Translations under genes and position numbers: made by a program
In this document: positions 24,127 to 34,940 of the stretch, piece after piece
Layout: each line of letters starts with the position of its first letter
Position numbering within the stretch: position 1 is the first letter of the stretch
The notes under the pieces: generated by a model
Told to the model about the DNA's origin: nothing
The model's input: the letters and a program-made list of their open reading frames with translations, nothing else
Databases searched by the model: none
NCBI GenBank assembly: GCA_035048485.1
Contig: CM068582.1
Coordinates: forward strand, 19,231,570-19,295,569
DNA: 64,000 bases
Source of the DNA: Pteria penguin
Taxonomy: Eukaryota > Mollusca > Bivalvia > Pterioida > Pteriidae
Direction of reading: 5' to 3'

Positions 24127-24127
24127 C

Positions 24128-24189
<62 letters not shown>
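24127..24189. repeat. (TTA)n microsatellite
   Basis: About 20 uninterrupted TTA units lie immediately before a family d 5' end. Confidence 0.97.
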
Positions 24190-24193
24190 GACA

Positions 24194-25994
24194 CTCTGCA
24201 AACAAAGTTTCGAGGTATATCGGAATCGCCCTGTCCGTCTGTCTGTTTGTCCGTTTGTTCACTTGTCCCGGCCATAATTTCATATCCCCTTGTCCGATCT
24301 GGATAATATTTCACACAATTGTTGTCCATGGCCCAAACGTGTGTCAAGATCTTAACTCAAGTTCACATCTTCAAGGTGAAGATGACAAAACATACATAGC
24401 CAAAATCTTTGTCCGGCCCATAGCTTCTTACTGCCAGGTTGGTTTTTAATAACATATCACACAATTGCTATCCATAACCAAAGGGTGTGTCATGACCTTG
24501 ACTCAATGTCATATTTATAAGGTCAATGTCACAGTGCACACAGCCAGATTTTTGTTCCGGGCCACAACTTTTTAGCTCACCTGAGCCGAATGCTCAAGTG
24601 AGCTTTTGTGATCAATCGTAGTCCGTCGTCTGTCTGTCCGTCTGTCCGTCGTTCCTTTTTCACGTTTTCCACTTCTTCTTCAGAACTGCTGAACAGAATT
24701 TGATGAAACTTGGTATGCATGAAGTACTCATGGTCTCCTACAAGTGTTGTTGTTTTTTGTTCAGATCCGTCAGCCGGTGGCCTCACCACAGGCATACAGA
24801 GACAAACAGAATGCATAGAAATGATCTAGAGGGATGAGTGAAGAAGTCTTGTCATTTTGGTTCCCTTCCAAAATAAAATTTTAGAATTTTTTTTTTCGAC
24901 ATTTCTTTGGACTTGATGATTTCAATGCAGAAAAGTCTAGTTAATTGATAATGATGATTTCTTATGGACTATTTTAATCATAATTATGGTAAGGAATATT
25001 ATTTTGAAAGAATTTTGTCAATATCTCAATATTTGGATTTTCTATGAATTTTTAAGACTTCCAAATGAGGGTGTATAGGGACAATTCTTCACATTTTTAA
25101 CTTCTGCTGTTATACCACATGAAAGATTTTAATGAAACATGGTATACATGAAGTACTATAGGTCCTCTATCAATTTTTATATTTCATCCAAATTGGTTAA
25201 CAGATGGTGCCACCATGTCTAAAAAATAGGTCTCACAATGGTACATATACCACTTGGTAATTAAAATATGGAGAGTAGTGGTTCAAATCCCCGCTGTGGT
25301 CAAAACATTTTTTTCATTTCTTTACACATCTAAATAAGTTTTTAGATAATTCTCAACACTCAACATGTGAAATTAGGCAATTTTGAATTGAATCTGGACA
25401 ATATTTGAAAAAATTGTTGTTCATGACCCAGACTTAAAATCAGTCAACAAAAGGCCCAATCTAAAGAAAATGACAAACTTGTTGCCCTGAATCACATCTT
25501 GCAGAGACAGAGCAAATGCTGAATATCAAAATCACCTGAATGAATTGCAAAAAACTGCTGATTTTCATTCTGTTCTGCAATAAAATTTGACATATTTTCA
25601 ACATTTGTGTTGACTTAATCACAGTAATGCAAAAATAAATAATTCTTCCTTCCTGCATGACCGATAATCTTAGTACTCAGGTGAGCGATATAGGCCCACT
25701 TGAGCCTCTTGTTTTTGCTCTTGTTTTGTAACGTTGGAGGGAGATCATATATTACACAATTGTTGTCCATGAACCAAGGGTACAGACCTTAAACCAATGT
25801 CATATCTTCAAGGTGAATGTCAGAATGCACACATACCAGAATTGTGAGTTTTCATGATCATACCTCAAAATGTTCAAGTTGGACATTCATTACACTTATA
25901 CCAGTAAAGTATCTTTGGATAAATTAATGCATGTTTCATCTTTGTTGTCAGGGGTGGGGGGAGGTATTTGTTTCGTTGTGACAGCTCTAGTTTT
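24194..25994. mobile_element. Family d Helitron-like element, interrupted by family c copy 1
   Basis: It starts CTGCAAACAAAGTTTCGAGG right after (TTA)n. The core is interrupted at about 24572 by family c and resumes at about 25727 with GAGGGAGATCATATATTACA. It ends GTGACAGCTCTAGTT. Confidence 0.72.
24573..25711 (+). mobile_element. Helitron-like element family c, copy 1 (short form)
   Basis: It has the 5' palindrome (AGCTCACCTGAGCC..GGCTCAAGTGAGC with one change) and the 3' end GGCCCACTTGAGCC-TCTTG. It is only 1.1 kb because the middle units of copies 2 and 3 are absent: the first unit joins directly to the unit corresponding to about 41740 in copy 2. It interrupts a family d array, which resumes at about 25727. 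Confidence 0.82.
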
Positions 25995-26099
25995 CATTCT
26001 CTCTTTCTTCTCCACTAATCTTGTCCGCACGTTTTGTCGAAGACTACTTACCTTAATTTCATGAAACTTCAAAAGATAGTTGCCGACCTTAAGAGTATG

Positions 26100-26267
26100 T
26101 GCACACAAGTTTTAAAATCGACTTCGTTACCTTCACCTTGGAGACTGACTTACTTTTAAAGAAATATAACCTTAGCCAAAACTTTTGAATGGCAGGTAAT
26201 ACAGCTTTGATGTTTTACATATGAATTTCTCATGACAAGAACTTATAGTTGACATAAAACTACGTCA

Positions 26268-26303
<36 letters not shown>

Positions 26304-26760
26304 GATTAGCCTTGGTAATAACTTTAGAATTGCAAGTGATAGGGTTTTGATATTCGAAGTGTACATTCCTCCTGACAAGAACTTTCAGTGTGTATCGACC
26401 TCGTGACCTTGGAATTTGATTTACTTATTAAAAAAATTCACCAATGACCATAACTTTAGAATGACAGGTGATACGGATTTGATATTTTACGTGTGCATTC
26501 TTCTTGACAAGAGCTTTCAGTTGGCATATCGATATTTTGACCTTGGAGTTTGACCTACTTTTAAATAAATTTAACCTTGGCTATAACATTAGAATGGCAG
26601 GTTGTATGGCTTTGATATTTTATTCCTCTTGAGAAGAACTTTCAGTTGGCATATCGACCCCGTGACCTTGACCGTCTTGCAAAGAAATTTAACCTTGACC
26701 ATAACTTTAGAATGGCAGGTAATAGGGTTATAACATCTTAAATGTGTAGTCCATGGAAAC
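26100..26760. repeat. Degenerate tandem core, about 130-140 bp units
   Basis: Five units contain GACCTTGGAGTTTGACCTAC, AACCTTGGCCATAACTTTAG, AATGGCAGGT and TGACAAGAACTTTCAG. This is a different core from family d but has the same AGGTCA-type half-sites. Ends not identified. Confidence 0.75.
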
Positions 26761-27605
26761 TGAGAAGGGGAATTTGATATATTTACCTTTTAGCATTTCA
26801 ACTTAAAGATTGTTAGTTTCTGAATTTCAGCAGTGTAATTGGGCTTAATATGCCCTCTAGACCAGCCGGGTGAGGCTGGGGCAGGGGAAAGTCCTACCCA
26901 TTTTTTATTATTTTTTCTTTTTCTTCCTTTTTTTTATTAGTCAGAGAGTAACCCAGTCCAAATTTCTAATATGGATGCAGGTCCACAAAGGTTTGATTGT
27001 GAATACTCAGTCTGGTATTACACTGTTTTTGCAATTTAGCAAACTTGGCATACAAGTAAAATCTCTCTTAGGCTGTCTTAGCGCAATGGTTATAATAATA
27101 AGAAGAAGAGCACTCTGTCATATAAATGGTTTATAGACTTCAGTAGTATATTACTTGATATTATTGAGGTTTTGTCCCTCTACCATTAAATATATAGAAT
27201 GAATTTTACACCTGTTTTGCCTCTGGTTCTTACTTTTTTAAATCTAAGTTGTTTCACGCTGGAGTATTTGACACTCAGATTGAGTCCACTCCATACCGGG
27301 AAGAAGAAGACAAAAACAATATCGAGATCAAAATTTCATAAATATGAAATAAAGCAAAAGTAGAAAAAATGACAATTTCAGATTTGTTTGGTTAAGATAA
27401 AATGATATAGATTTTAAATAATGAGAAGAAAGCTCAAGTGAGCTATTGTCATAGCGCTTCGTTTTGGAGACTTTTGTGGTCGTTAGACCATATGTACTTA
27501 TATTTTACTGATAATTAATACCTTCTTTTTATTTTTTGTATGCATGTCTCACTTATAATTTTTTTTTCTTTTTATTCAGTGTTGTTCATATATATAGTTC
27601 TCATA

Positions 27606-27772
27606 GGCGGATCTAGAAGTTTTTGAAACGAGGGGGGTTGCAGTCTCTCCCCCATGACAATTAGGTTTGGAAAGGAAGGGATTTGCAGCTCTAAAAATGG
27701 CCGAAGATTACCTTTTTTGGTAAACATTTTCCGACAGAAGAGGAGGGGGTTGCAGAGGTTGCAAATCCACCA
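27606..27772. mobile_element. Diverged relative of the 7364 MITE
   Basis: GGCGGATCTAGAAGTTTTTG, a GAGGGGGGTTGCAG arm, a TTACCTTTTTTGGTAAA core and a second GGGGGTTGCAG arm follow the same order as 7364-7542. The right end (CAAATCCACC) is worn and no duplication is seen. Confidence 0.55.
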
Positions 27773-27835
27773 ATGTGTCTTTACACTTGGATGCCCTGCA
27801 GTAATAATTTTAATTAGGGGAGGAGGGAGTTATGA

Positions 27836-28092
27836 TTGACAGACTGATTGGTTATTGTGATTGGTGATTGGTTTACATCACTCCACGATTGTTTTACGTT
27901 CATTGTATATGGTGAAGGCATCTGCCTGATGCATCGCACAGAAATTTTTAATTTTGCAACGGACCCATCAGATGCAGTGAGGGATCTTTTACGTGCCACG
28001 CCATGACACGGGACCTCGGTTTTATCTGTCTCACCCGAAAGACAGAATACCGGTGTGCCCATCGCGGGACTCTAAACCCGTACCTTTCGGTC
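27836..28092 (-). mobile_element. tRNA-derived SINE, copy 3 (head damaged by CA expansion)
   Basis: The tail and body are as in the other copies, but the tRNA-like head stops at about 28092, where a (CA)n tract begins. The A box is lost. Confidence 0.85.
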
Positions 28093-28170
28093 ACACACAC
28101 ACACACACACACACACACAACCCCCCCCCCCCACACACACACAAACACCTACACACACACCTACACACAC
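28093..28170. repeat. (CA)n and poly-C compound microsatellite
   Basis: (CA)n to 28119, then a poly-C run, then interrupted (CA)n. It has grown into the head of SINE copy 3. Confidence 0.95.
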
Positions 28171-28755
28171 GCAAAGAAATTCAATATTCAAAAAAAAAAA
28201 CATGGTCTTCATAGCTTTACATATTTTATCCAATTACTACACGTGTTTAAGATACAAATTATCAAAAGCAAAAGACAACCAAAAACTCTAAAATAATTTA
28301 AAATTACATCTGCTAAAACAAATTTCAATACTGAAGAATCGGAAAACGTAGGTGTAACAAAATGTTAAAAATAAGAAATGCAAGATATGTGATATAATTG
28401 TGGAAGGAAATGTATGTAATTTCAAAACTGGTAACATTCCTTTCTTAGTAAAACGAAATCTAACTTGCAATTCTAAAAATATATAATATGTCATATCATG
28501 TGATAAATGTAAGAGTACTAGTATATACACAATGTTTAAACGACAGAGTAGCTTTACATAAAAGCAATTATAAAACACTAACAAATCAGAGTTTTATTTT
28601 GTGACTTATATGGCATATATATGACGATATATACGTGAAATATAGGATGCCTTAATTTGTTAGCTGTAGTGTGTTTGTGATTTACATCTATATATATATT
28701 TCATATTTAAGGTAAAATTTGAAAATTTCATATGACTTGTGAAAATTACTTAAGC

Positions 28756-28915
28756 CATTGAGTGATCGTCAAATGCCCAGCATCACCCATTTTGGCACAC
28801 TTGTTCATTATGACGTCATAAACAAATGGCCCGTCAAACATGAATTTAACTATGACGTCACATTGGAACTATGTAATGGACGTGGTTCAAGTTGGATCTG
28901 GCGATCCCTCAATTG
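28756..28915 (-). repeat. Dispersed repeat with CAATTGA ends, copy 1
   Basis: Colinear (inverted) with 51994-52143: CAATTGAGGGATCGCCAG, CATTGTGACGTCA-type, GGCCATTTGTTTATGA and GTGCCAAAATGGGTGATG. Probably a MITE of about 150-160 bp. Confidence 0.65.
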
Positions 28916-29059
28916 TAAATCGCAATGAGCCCTTTCACTATTACTGCGGCACTAACGCTTGATTGGCTAATAATAACGTTTTTCGTATAATTTTTATGTC
29001 ATCATAGGAAATTGTCTCTGACGTCATTTTGCAGGAACAGTTATGATTTTGCCTACCAA

Positions 29060-29118
29060 CTAGTCTGGAGTTACTTAGCTGCTCTTGCTTGCTATCGCTG
29101 CGCAAAGATAATTTAAGA
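29060..29118. repeat. Small family A fragment
   Basis: CTGGAGTTACTTAGCTGCTC then TTGCTTGCTATCGCTGCGC matches family A copy 1 at about 7170-7210. Confidence 0.6.
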
Positions 29119-29339
29119 TCTAGACAGGCATTGCCAGTCTAGTCAACCAAACTGTCAGTCCTGCAGTTATAGGCTATTTTCAAGAAACCGGAAAGGACCG
29201 TTAAAAAACCTAGATTTTAAAACACGTCAGACTACGGAGAAATGATTGTGACGTCATACTTGGTAGAGGCATTGACATGTAAATAGCAAAGGAGTATGCA
29301 ATGGCTATTTACACGACGGTAGTGTGCCTAAAATGATAT

Positions 29340-29830
29340 GTCTTTTTTACCGTTGGGACTAAGACCATAAACTTGGTAAACTTACTATTCATACAAAGAC
29401 AAAGACGGCTATTGTTTTTCAAGGTCAAATGTCAAGATCGTAGTACTACTTGGTATGAAACCTTGTAGGCAGGATACAGTTCAAACCGTTTGGGCTACTG
29501 TATCTCTACTCCTTACCGGTATGCCAAGACAAAGACGCCTATTGTTTTTCACGATCAGAGGTCAAAATTCCAAGATCGTAGTACTACTTGGTAGGAATGA
29601 CCTTGTAGGCAGGATACGGACCAAACCGTTGGGGATAAAACACATACTTGGTATCTTTACTCCTTATGCCAAGACAAAGACGGCTATTGTTTTTCAAGGT
29701 CAAAGGTCAAGGTCGTAGTACTATTTGGTTGGAGACCCTTGTAAGCAGGATACAGATAAAACCGTTGAGACTAGAACTCTCAAACTTGGTACACAAATTA
29801 CTACTCATGCCAAGAGAGAGACACCTACTG
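29340..29830. repeat. Tandem core of a Helitron-like element, left part
   Basis: Units of about 130-145 bp with TTTTTCAAGGTCAAAGGTC, GTAGTACTACTTGGT and GTAGGCAGGATACAG. The next unit continues at 32276 after the nested SINE and transposon. Confidence 0.78.
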
Positions 29831-30821
29831 TTTTTGATTGATTGACTGATATTGATTGATTATTGTTTTACGTCACTCCACTATTATTTCACGTATATGG
29901 TAGAGTATCTGCCCGATGCATTGCATACAAATTTAGACCTTTGCAACGGACCCATCCGAAGCAGTGAGGGATCTTTAACGTGCCACGCCTACCGTGACAC
30001 GGGATCTCGGTCTTTACTCTCTCATCCGAAAGACAGAACACCGGTGTACCCAGGGCGGGAGTCGAACCCGGGACCTCTCTATCACTGTGACAAGCCGAAC
30101 ACCTTATCCACTAGTGGTCCCTGTAAAGTGCGAAACGAAACAAAAACGAAACGAAACAAATAGAATCGAAACGAAACAAATAGAAAAGAAACGAAACGAA
30201 ACGAAACCGCGTAGAAACGAAACAAGTACACTTGAAATGAAAATAATTTTTTTCAGATTTGAATGACGTGTATTTCTATTTTCCTGAAGGAAGGGTCCCT
30301 TACTATAATAGTCGCATACCATGGTAAATTAATGAGCCGCACCGTCACCGAAAATGTTTTAATCAGTATATTAAAACCTCTGACTCCTTATGTGAGGCGG
30401 TGTCAAAATGTAGTAAATGGAGATTTTTTTTTTTTGCCTCATTTGCATTTGCATTTTTTACTTAACTTTTCTTTGTTCAATGGGTACTCCCGTCTCAATT
30501 TTCTCACGAAACTTTCAAAGTTTTATCAATACAAATTTCCTTTCCCCTAATATTTCCGACACATTCTCTCGATCTCCGTCACCTTTTTGCTTCCTTTTCA
30601 TTGTGTACCGACCCATTCTACAGAAGCGTATTAGTGTCACAATTTAAAAACTTTAATTTCAACTCTATAATCTCTAATTTTTACTCTTTAAACTTGGTAA
30701 AGCTATTCATTAAAGTGTTAAATTTACGCTTCTCTTTATTCTGTAAAATTTACAATTTAATGAATCATTTTTCCGAGTTTATGACGGAAAGGCCCGAGGT
30801 GTCCGATTGGGATACGAGAAC

Positions 30822-30900
30822 AGTGGCGAATCCAGGGGAGGGGGTGGCATGTTTGGGACCCCCCCCCTTCCCCCGGTACCGAAAAATTTGTAAATGAATA
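30822..30900. mobile_element. hAT-like MITE fragment (left end only)
   Basis: CAGTGGCGAATCCAGGGGAG followed by a poly-C/G arm resembles the CAGTGGCGGATCCAG class of hAT termini. No matching right end was found. It lies inside the 2.1-kb element 30115-32240. Confidence 0.5.
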
Positions 30901-31178
30901 TAGGCTTTGCACAATTCTTGAGAAAATTAGAACAGAAAAAAACCTCACTCTAAGTATGTTCGTATTTTCTTTCAAATTTGAAATATTCAATGAACCTTGG
31001 TATAACCTATAGTATCCCATTCATACATGTATGTAACGAAATTTGCTCATTTACAAAGATTTGCACATAAATAAAATCGCATATCCTACTTAGCAAAACG
31101 TACACCAGGTATGAGCAAATCAGTTCCTTTGTATATAAATTCATACGCACACGTAGAACATCTATGAAAAAAATACTT

Positions 31179-31186
<8 letters not shown>

Positions 31187-31260
<74 letters not shown>
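31187..31260. repeat. (AT)n microsatellite
   Basis: About 36 AT units abut the tRNA-like head at 31262. Confidence 0.97.
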
Positions 31261-31261
<1 letters not shown>

Positions 31262-31264
<3 letters not shown>

Positions 31265-31347
31265 CTCGAACCCACGGCCTATGGTACCGAATCACCTAAC
31301 TGTCATGCTTCCGACCCTCTAACCGACTGCACTACCCGAGCTCCACA
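31262..31347 (-). repeat. tRNA-like SINE head, copy 1
   Basis: On the minus strand GGGTAGTGCAGTCGGTTAGA is an A-box-like segment and GGGTTCGAGTCTC a B box. The spacing is slightly long for a tRNA and no clean cloverleaf folds, so this is a SINE head and not a tRNA gene. It is followed by GGAGCTTTAATAGTCAATC. Confidence 0.65.
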
Positions 31348-31635
31348 AAAATGGAGCTTTAATAGTCAATCATTAGCTAATCGCATGCATGACAACACAG
31401 CCGCGGAAAGTGAAGGGATTTACCCGACGTAAACGCAGGCGGATCCTATGAAAGAATACAATCACTGAAAGAGAAATAAACATATAAAGCACAAATAGAA
31501 TCAGTGAAACACCAGGGAGTACTATGGACCTTGGATCTCCGAAGAAACACCTGTAGAAAATAAAGACAAACAAATAAAGCACAGACACTACAACTAACAA
31601 GGCACCCTATATTTCACTTATATTCGTTCCCCATC

Positions 31636-31721
31636 TGGGACTCGAACCCACGGCCTATGGTACCGAATCACCTAGCTGTCATGCTTCCGACCCTCTAACC
31701 GACTGAGCTACCCGAGCTCCA
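31636..31721 (-). repeat. tRNA-like SINE head, copy 2
   Basis: Near-identical to the block at 31262-31347, about 374 bp away and in the same orientation, with the better A box GGGTAGCTCAGTCGGTTAGA. The shared 3' flank suggests a tandem duplication of a SINE of about 370 bp. Confidence 0.65.
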
Positions 31722-31907
31722 CAAAAATGGAGCTTTAATAGCCAATCATTATATATATGCAAATCATGTCGTATGAATGGGGTACTAGACCCTTATTTAT
31801 ACATAACACAGTTGTTAATCTGCCGTATTTCCCCCCTCGGCTCCGGAAGATGCATGCACTTCATATATGGAAAGCCCTAATCCAGCATTCCCCTTTTCCC
31901 TTCTCTA

Positions 31908-32003
31908 CAGGTAATTGTATAGTGACCACGTCCCCGTAACACACCGATATTCACAACACACACATGGGTATTTGTGGGGGCGTGGTCACTATACAAGTGC
32001 CTG
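31908..32003. repeat. Foldback with 28-bp arms
   Basis: CAGGTAATTGTATAGTGACC and then ACGTCCCC pair with GGGGCGTGGTCACTATACAA and GTGCCTG. The loop is about 40 bp. It may be a small MITE. Confidence 0.65.
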
Positions 32004-32275
32004 TGCCTCTTATATGCACCAATCTCTCAACACATATACTTAATCAAAGTGACTAGCTGACATTGTGTCAACAGGATGAGTGAAAATGGGCGAATTATGG
32101 ACTCAGTCAACCTTCCTTAAGGGGTAAATGAACGACACTTATAAAGCACGTTATTCAAATCTGAAAATTTATTTTCATTTCAAGTGCTCTTGTTTCGTTT
32201 CGTTTCTACGCGGTTTCGTTTCGCACTTTACAGGGACCCATCCACTAGGCCACACAGGCATCCTACTGTTTTTGA

Positions 32276-32461
32276 AGGTCAGAGGTCAAGGTCATAGTAC
32301 TACTTACATGTAATTAGAGTTCCCTGTAGGCAGGATACAGAATGAACTTTGGGGGATGAACAATTAAAGGGAGAGGGAATGTTTCCATACTTTCAAAATC
32401 CTCCCCTTCAAACTAAGCTCAAAGCGACTTGCGTTTGTTGCAACGCTAGGCGTTGCTCTTG
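32276..32461. mobile_element. 3' end of the same Helitron-like element
   Basis: The core unit resumes with AAGGTCAGAGGTCAAGGTCA and GTAGGCAGGATACAG. The end is the hairpin GCAACGCTAGGCGTTGC (32440-32456) and TCTTG, then TTT, exactly the terminal pentamer of family c. Confidence 0.72.
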
Positions 32462-32931
32462 TTTATTTTGCTATTTACAAGACGTTACACTCGTATACCA
32501 AAAATGATTTGCTGAATATGAGAGGTTGGGACTGGAGGGAGCGTGAGCACTATGCAAGCTCCCTGCCCAATTCTGGCTGTTAATTTTTCAAATAGACAAA
32601 TATTTTTTTAATTAATTCTTACTTTATTATCTATGACGTTGTTTAAGTCTTATACTGAGCAGTATTCTTATAAAGAAAATTTCTAATTAAAATGATAAAA
32701 TCTCTGATTGAAGTGATTTGGTTATGTATTTAAAACTATTTCATATAATAATTGATCACAGGAACTAATGAAATGTTATCTTTCGGCCATCCTCGCCTTT
32801 TACTCTCTAAATCTTAGTTTGCGAGAAAAAGGCCACCTCACAGATACGGGTTATAGGCCTATACCCGTCGTCTTCTTAGATAATGTACATAAGTAACAGA
32901 ACGATTGTTTCAAAAGCCATATTTCTTTAGG

Positions 32932-33030
32932 TACACGACCGTCGTGTAAATAGCCGTATCACTTTAGATACACGACCGTCGTGTAAATTGCCGTTTCACT
33001 TAAGTACACGGATGTCGTATAAATAGCCAC
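32932..33030. repeat. Three tandem units of a TACACGACCGTCGTGT palindrome
   Basis: TACACGACCGTCGTGTAAAT then AGCCGTATCACTT is repeated at about 42-bp spacing, the last unit degraded (TACACGGATGTCGTATAAAT). The core ACACGA..TCGTGT is self-complementary. Confidence 0.7.
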
Positions 33031-33290
33031 TACCCAGAAAGATGGCAGCCACAATAAAAGACGGCGTAAGGCATTTATAAAATAATATTACTATAAAACT
33101 AGGGTCCGAATTCCTCCCATAGAGAGAATTGACCATAACTTTTTAAATCGATACTTTTCGTTACTTTCTTCTTCTTCCATAAAAGTGAAGTACCGCTTGT
33201 TAGGTTCAAGGAACGGCGGGATTACAGTACAGTATAGAGTGTTCCCATACAGCCCTGTTTTCCTCAAATTAGCTAGAGTTATCTCCCTCA

Positions 33291-33535
33291 TTGGAGTACA
33301 ACTCTCGGACTTTATCCATCAATGCTCATATAAAACTGCTTGATTTAACTTAATTTTATGAAAAAATCACACTGTATGTCTAAATATTTTACAGAAAATT
33401 CTTAACTGATTGATTATATTTACTGATTAATTAAGACAGAAGTTACGAAATCTACCTTGATAAATAGTTATTTTCTCAGAAATTTAATGAAGTTTACATG
33501 GTAGAGATGGAAAAAATCCGAGAGTTGTACTCCAA
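33291..33535. mobile_element. MITE with 19-bp perfect inverted ends
   Basis: TTGGAGTACAACTCTCGGA at 33291-33309 is repeated exactly inverted at 33517-33535. The 245-bp span has no coding capacity and looks like a miniature inverted-repeat element. The target duplication is not clear. Confidence 0.6.
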
Positions 33536-33601
33536 CATGGCCGCTAATACTAGTGGTGTGACATCACATGGGCAAACTCTATACTTATTAAGTTACTTAT
33601 G

Positions 33602-34939
33602 TTACTGGTACTGGACCAGTAGTCGGCTAAAAATCGCGCTTTTTTGTCAATAACTTATTTCAAACTCCTTCGTTTGACGTAAAATTTACTCCATTAGATG
33701 GTTACTTCTTATTCTTTATATTTGTATATTTTTTTCGATCATCTGTGGTCAAAAACAGCCTTTCCGAAGCTTAATTTCACCGAGGGGTACAGAGCCATTT
33801 TTGTTTACGTACTGGACCAATAGTCGGCTATGTCATTTGAACGCTTGGAGGGGCGCACCACGGGGATTGTTTATTTTAATAAAAGTGATTTTTGATAATC
33901 AGGATTGAAATATACACAAATAGTGACCCAAAAGAAAATGTATTTTGATTAATTTATAGATTAAATGCGAAAAATCTAATAGTGGATGGGGTTTGACACT
34001 AATGGATACTTTTACAGCTGATGATGGCTAGAATAATTAAGATTGTCATTTTATATATGGAATAAATATCCTTAATTTTTTAAATGATAACTGGCAAAAC
34101 AAACAAAATGAAATATAGAGGGATTTCGCCATTTTTTTTTTACAAAATTTCTGTATAAATATCAAACCAGAACAAAAACAGAAAAACCCACTAACCCCAT
34201 CTCCCCCCCCCCCCCCCCCCAAGAAAAATATACTTAAAATAAAAACAAAGGAAAAAACCAAACAAACAAAAAAGAGAAGAAAATAATAAAAATAAAATAT
34301 ATAAATAAAAAATAAATGATAATAATATTCAGACATATTTAATTCAGACATATTTAAAACTTAGCATTATTGGAAAAATTTACCCCCCCCCCCCCCAATC
34401 CGTTCCTGTACATCTGTTGATTTATTAATCTAATATGTAAAAAAAAGTGTGGTAGACACTACTTACATATAGAGCAGTAAATACACATGTAAACATAGAT
34501 ATACCATACTTAGGGCAAAATATACTACATCTGTACACAGTAATTAAAGATGCTTTCCTTTAAATATATATATACAATGTACCGCAATGTAGTGCCTGAC
34601 ATTTAAGTTTAACTTTTCCCCTTAGTGATCCTCAACCTTTATGTCACATCAAAGTGTATGCACATATTATGGGTCAATGACTAGGATGAATCTATTTTTA
34701 ACCTTGTGACGTCACTACCCCCAGCCAATGAAAACCGATGCTGGATAGTGACGATAGGATTTCCTCCGATTTCTTCTTTGGTGTTTACAATAACAGGATA
34801 ATCTTTTTTCTAATGAAATTAGATTTCAAACAGAAGATAGTTGCAATAAACAAAACTTTACAAATCACGCCAGACATAGCCGAACTCACGTTGTAGCCGA
34901 CTACTGGTCCTAGCCGACTACTGGTCCAGTACCAGTATG
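33602..34939. mobile_element. DNA transposon with TACTGGTACTGGACCAGTAG ends, non-coding
   Basis: The left end (33603 on) and the right end, inverted (to about 34938), share a 27-bp terminal inverted repeat beginning TACTGGTACTGGACC and continuing AGTAGTCGGCTA. Extra copies of the subterminal motif lie at 33811 and 34893. A perfect 10-bp direct repeat GTTACTTATG flanks it (33592-33601 and 34940-34949), a length fitting Mutator-like or related elements. It inserted in the LINE immediately after its stop codon. The interior holds poly-C tracts (34201, 34382) and no recognisable transposase. A related motif is seen near 14829 and near 38600. Confidence 0.82.
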
Positions 34940-34940
34940 G

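Larger units (their letters stand above)
30115..32240. mobile_element. 2.1-kb TIR transposon with GAAAC-rich ends, inserted in SINE copy 4
   Basis: Ends are TGGTCCCTGTAAAGTGCGAA and the inverse of TTCGCACTTTACAGGGACCC plus A. The inverted similarity continues for about 110 bp (ACTTGAAATGAAAATAA, CAGATTTGAAT). The left arm is expanded by extra GAAACGAAAC copies. TCCACTAG is duplicated at 30107-30114 and 32241-32248. Counting the preceding A makes it 9 bp. An 8-bp duplication suggests hAT, 9 bp a MULE. The interior has no transposase and contains a hAT-like fragment, (AT)n and two tRNA-like blocks. Confidence 0.88.
29838..32261 (-). mobile_element. tRNA-derived SINE, copy 4, split by a 2.1-kb DNA transposon
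   Basis: The SINE body and most of its head occupy 29838-30114. The remaining head (CTAGGCCACAC) resumes after 32241. A 14-bp target duplication CCTACTGTTTTTGA flanks the whole unit (29824-29837 and 32262-32275), showing that the two halves are one insertion. It lies in a tandem-core array. Confidence 0.92.

Noticed and set aside
30115..30240. Interferon-response-like GAAACGAAAC sites
   Set aside because: The spacing of GAAA cores is one base, not the two of the known element, and the run is a simple 5-bp expansion in a transposon arm.
31262..31721. A pair of tRNA genes on the minus strand
   Set aside because: B boxes are good, but the distance between boxes is too long and the acceptor arms do not pair. 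They recur as parts of a larger repeat.
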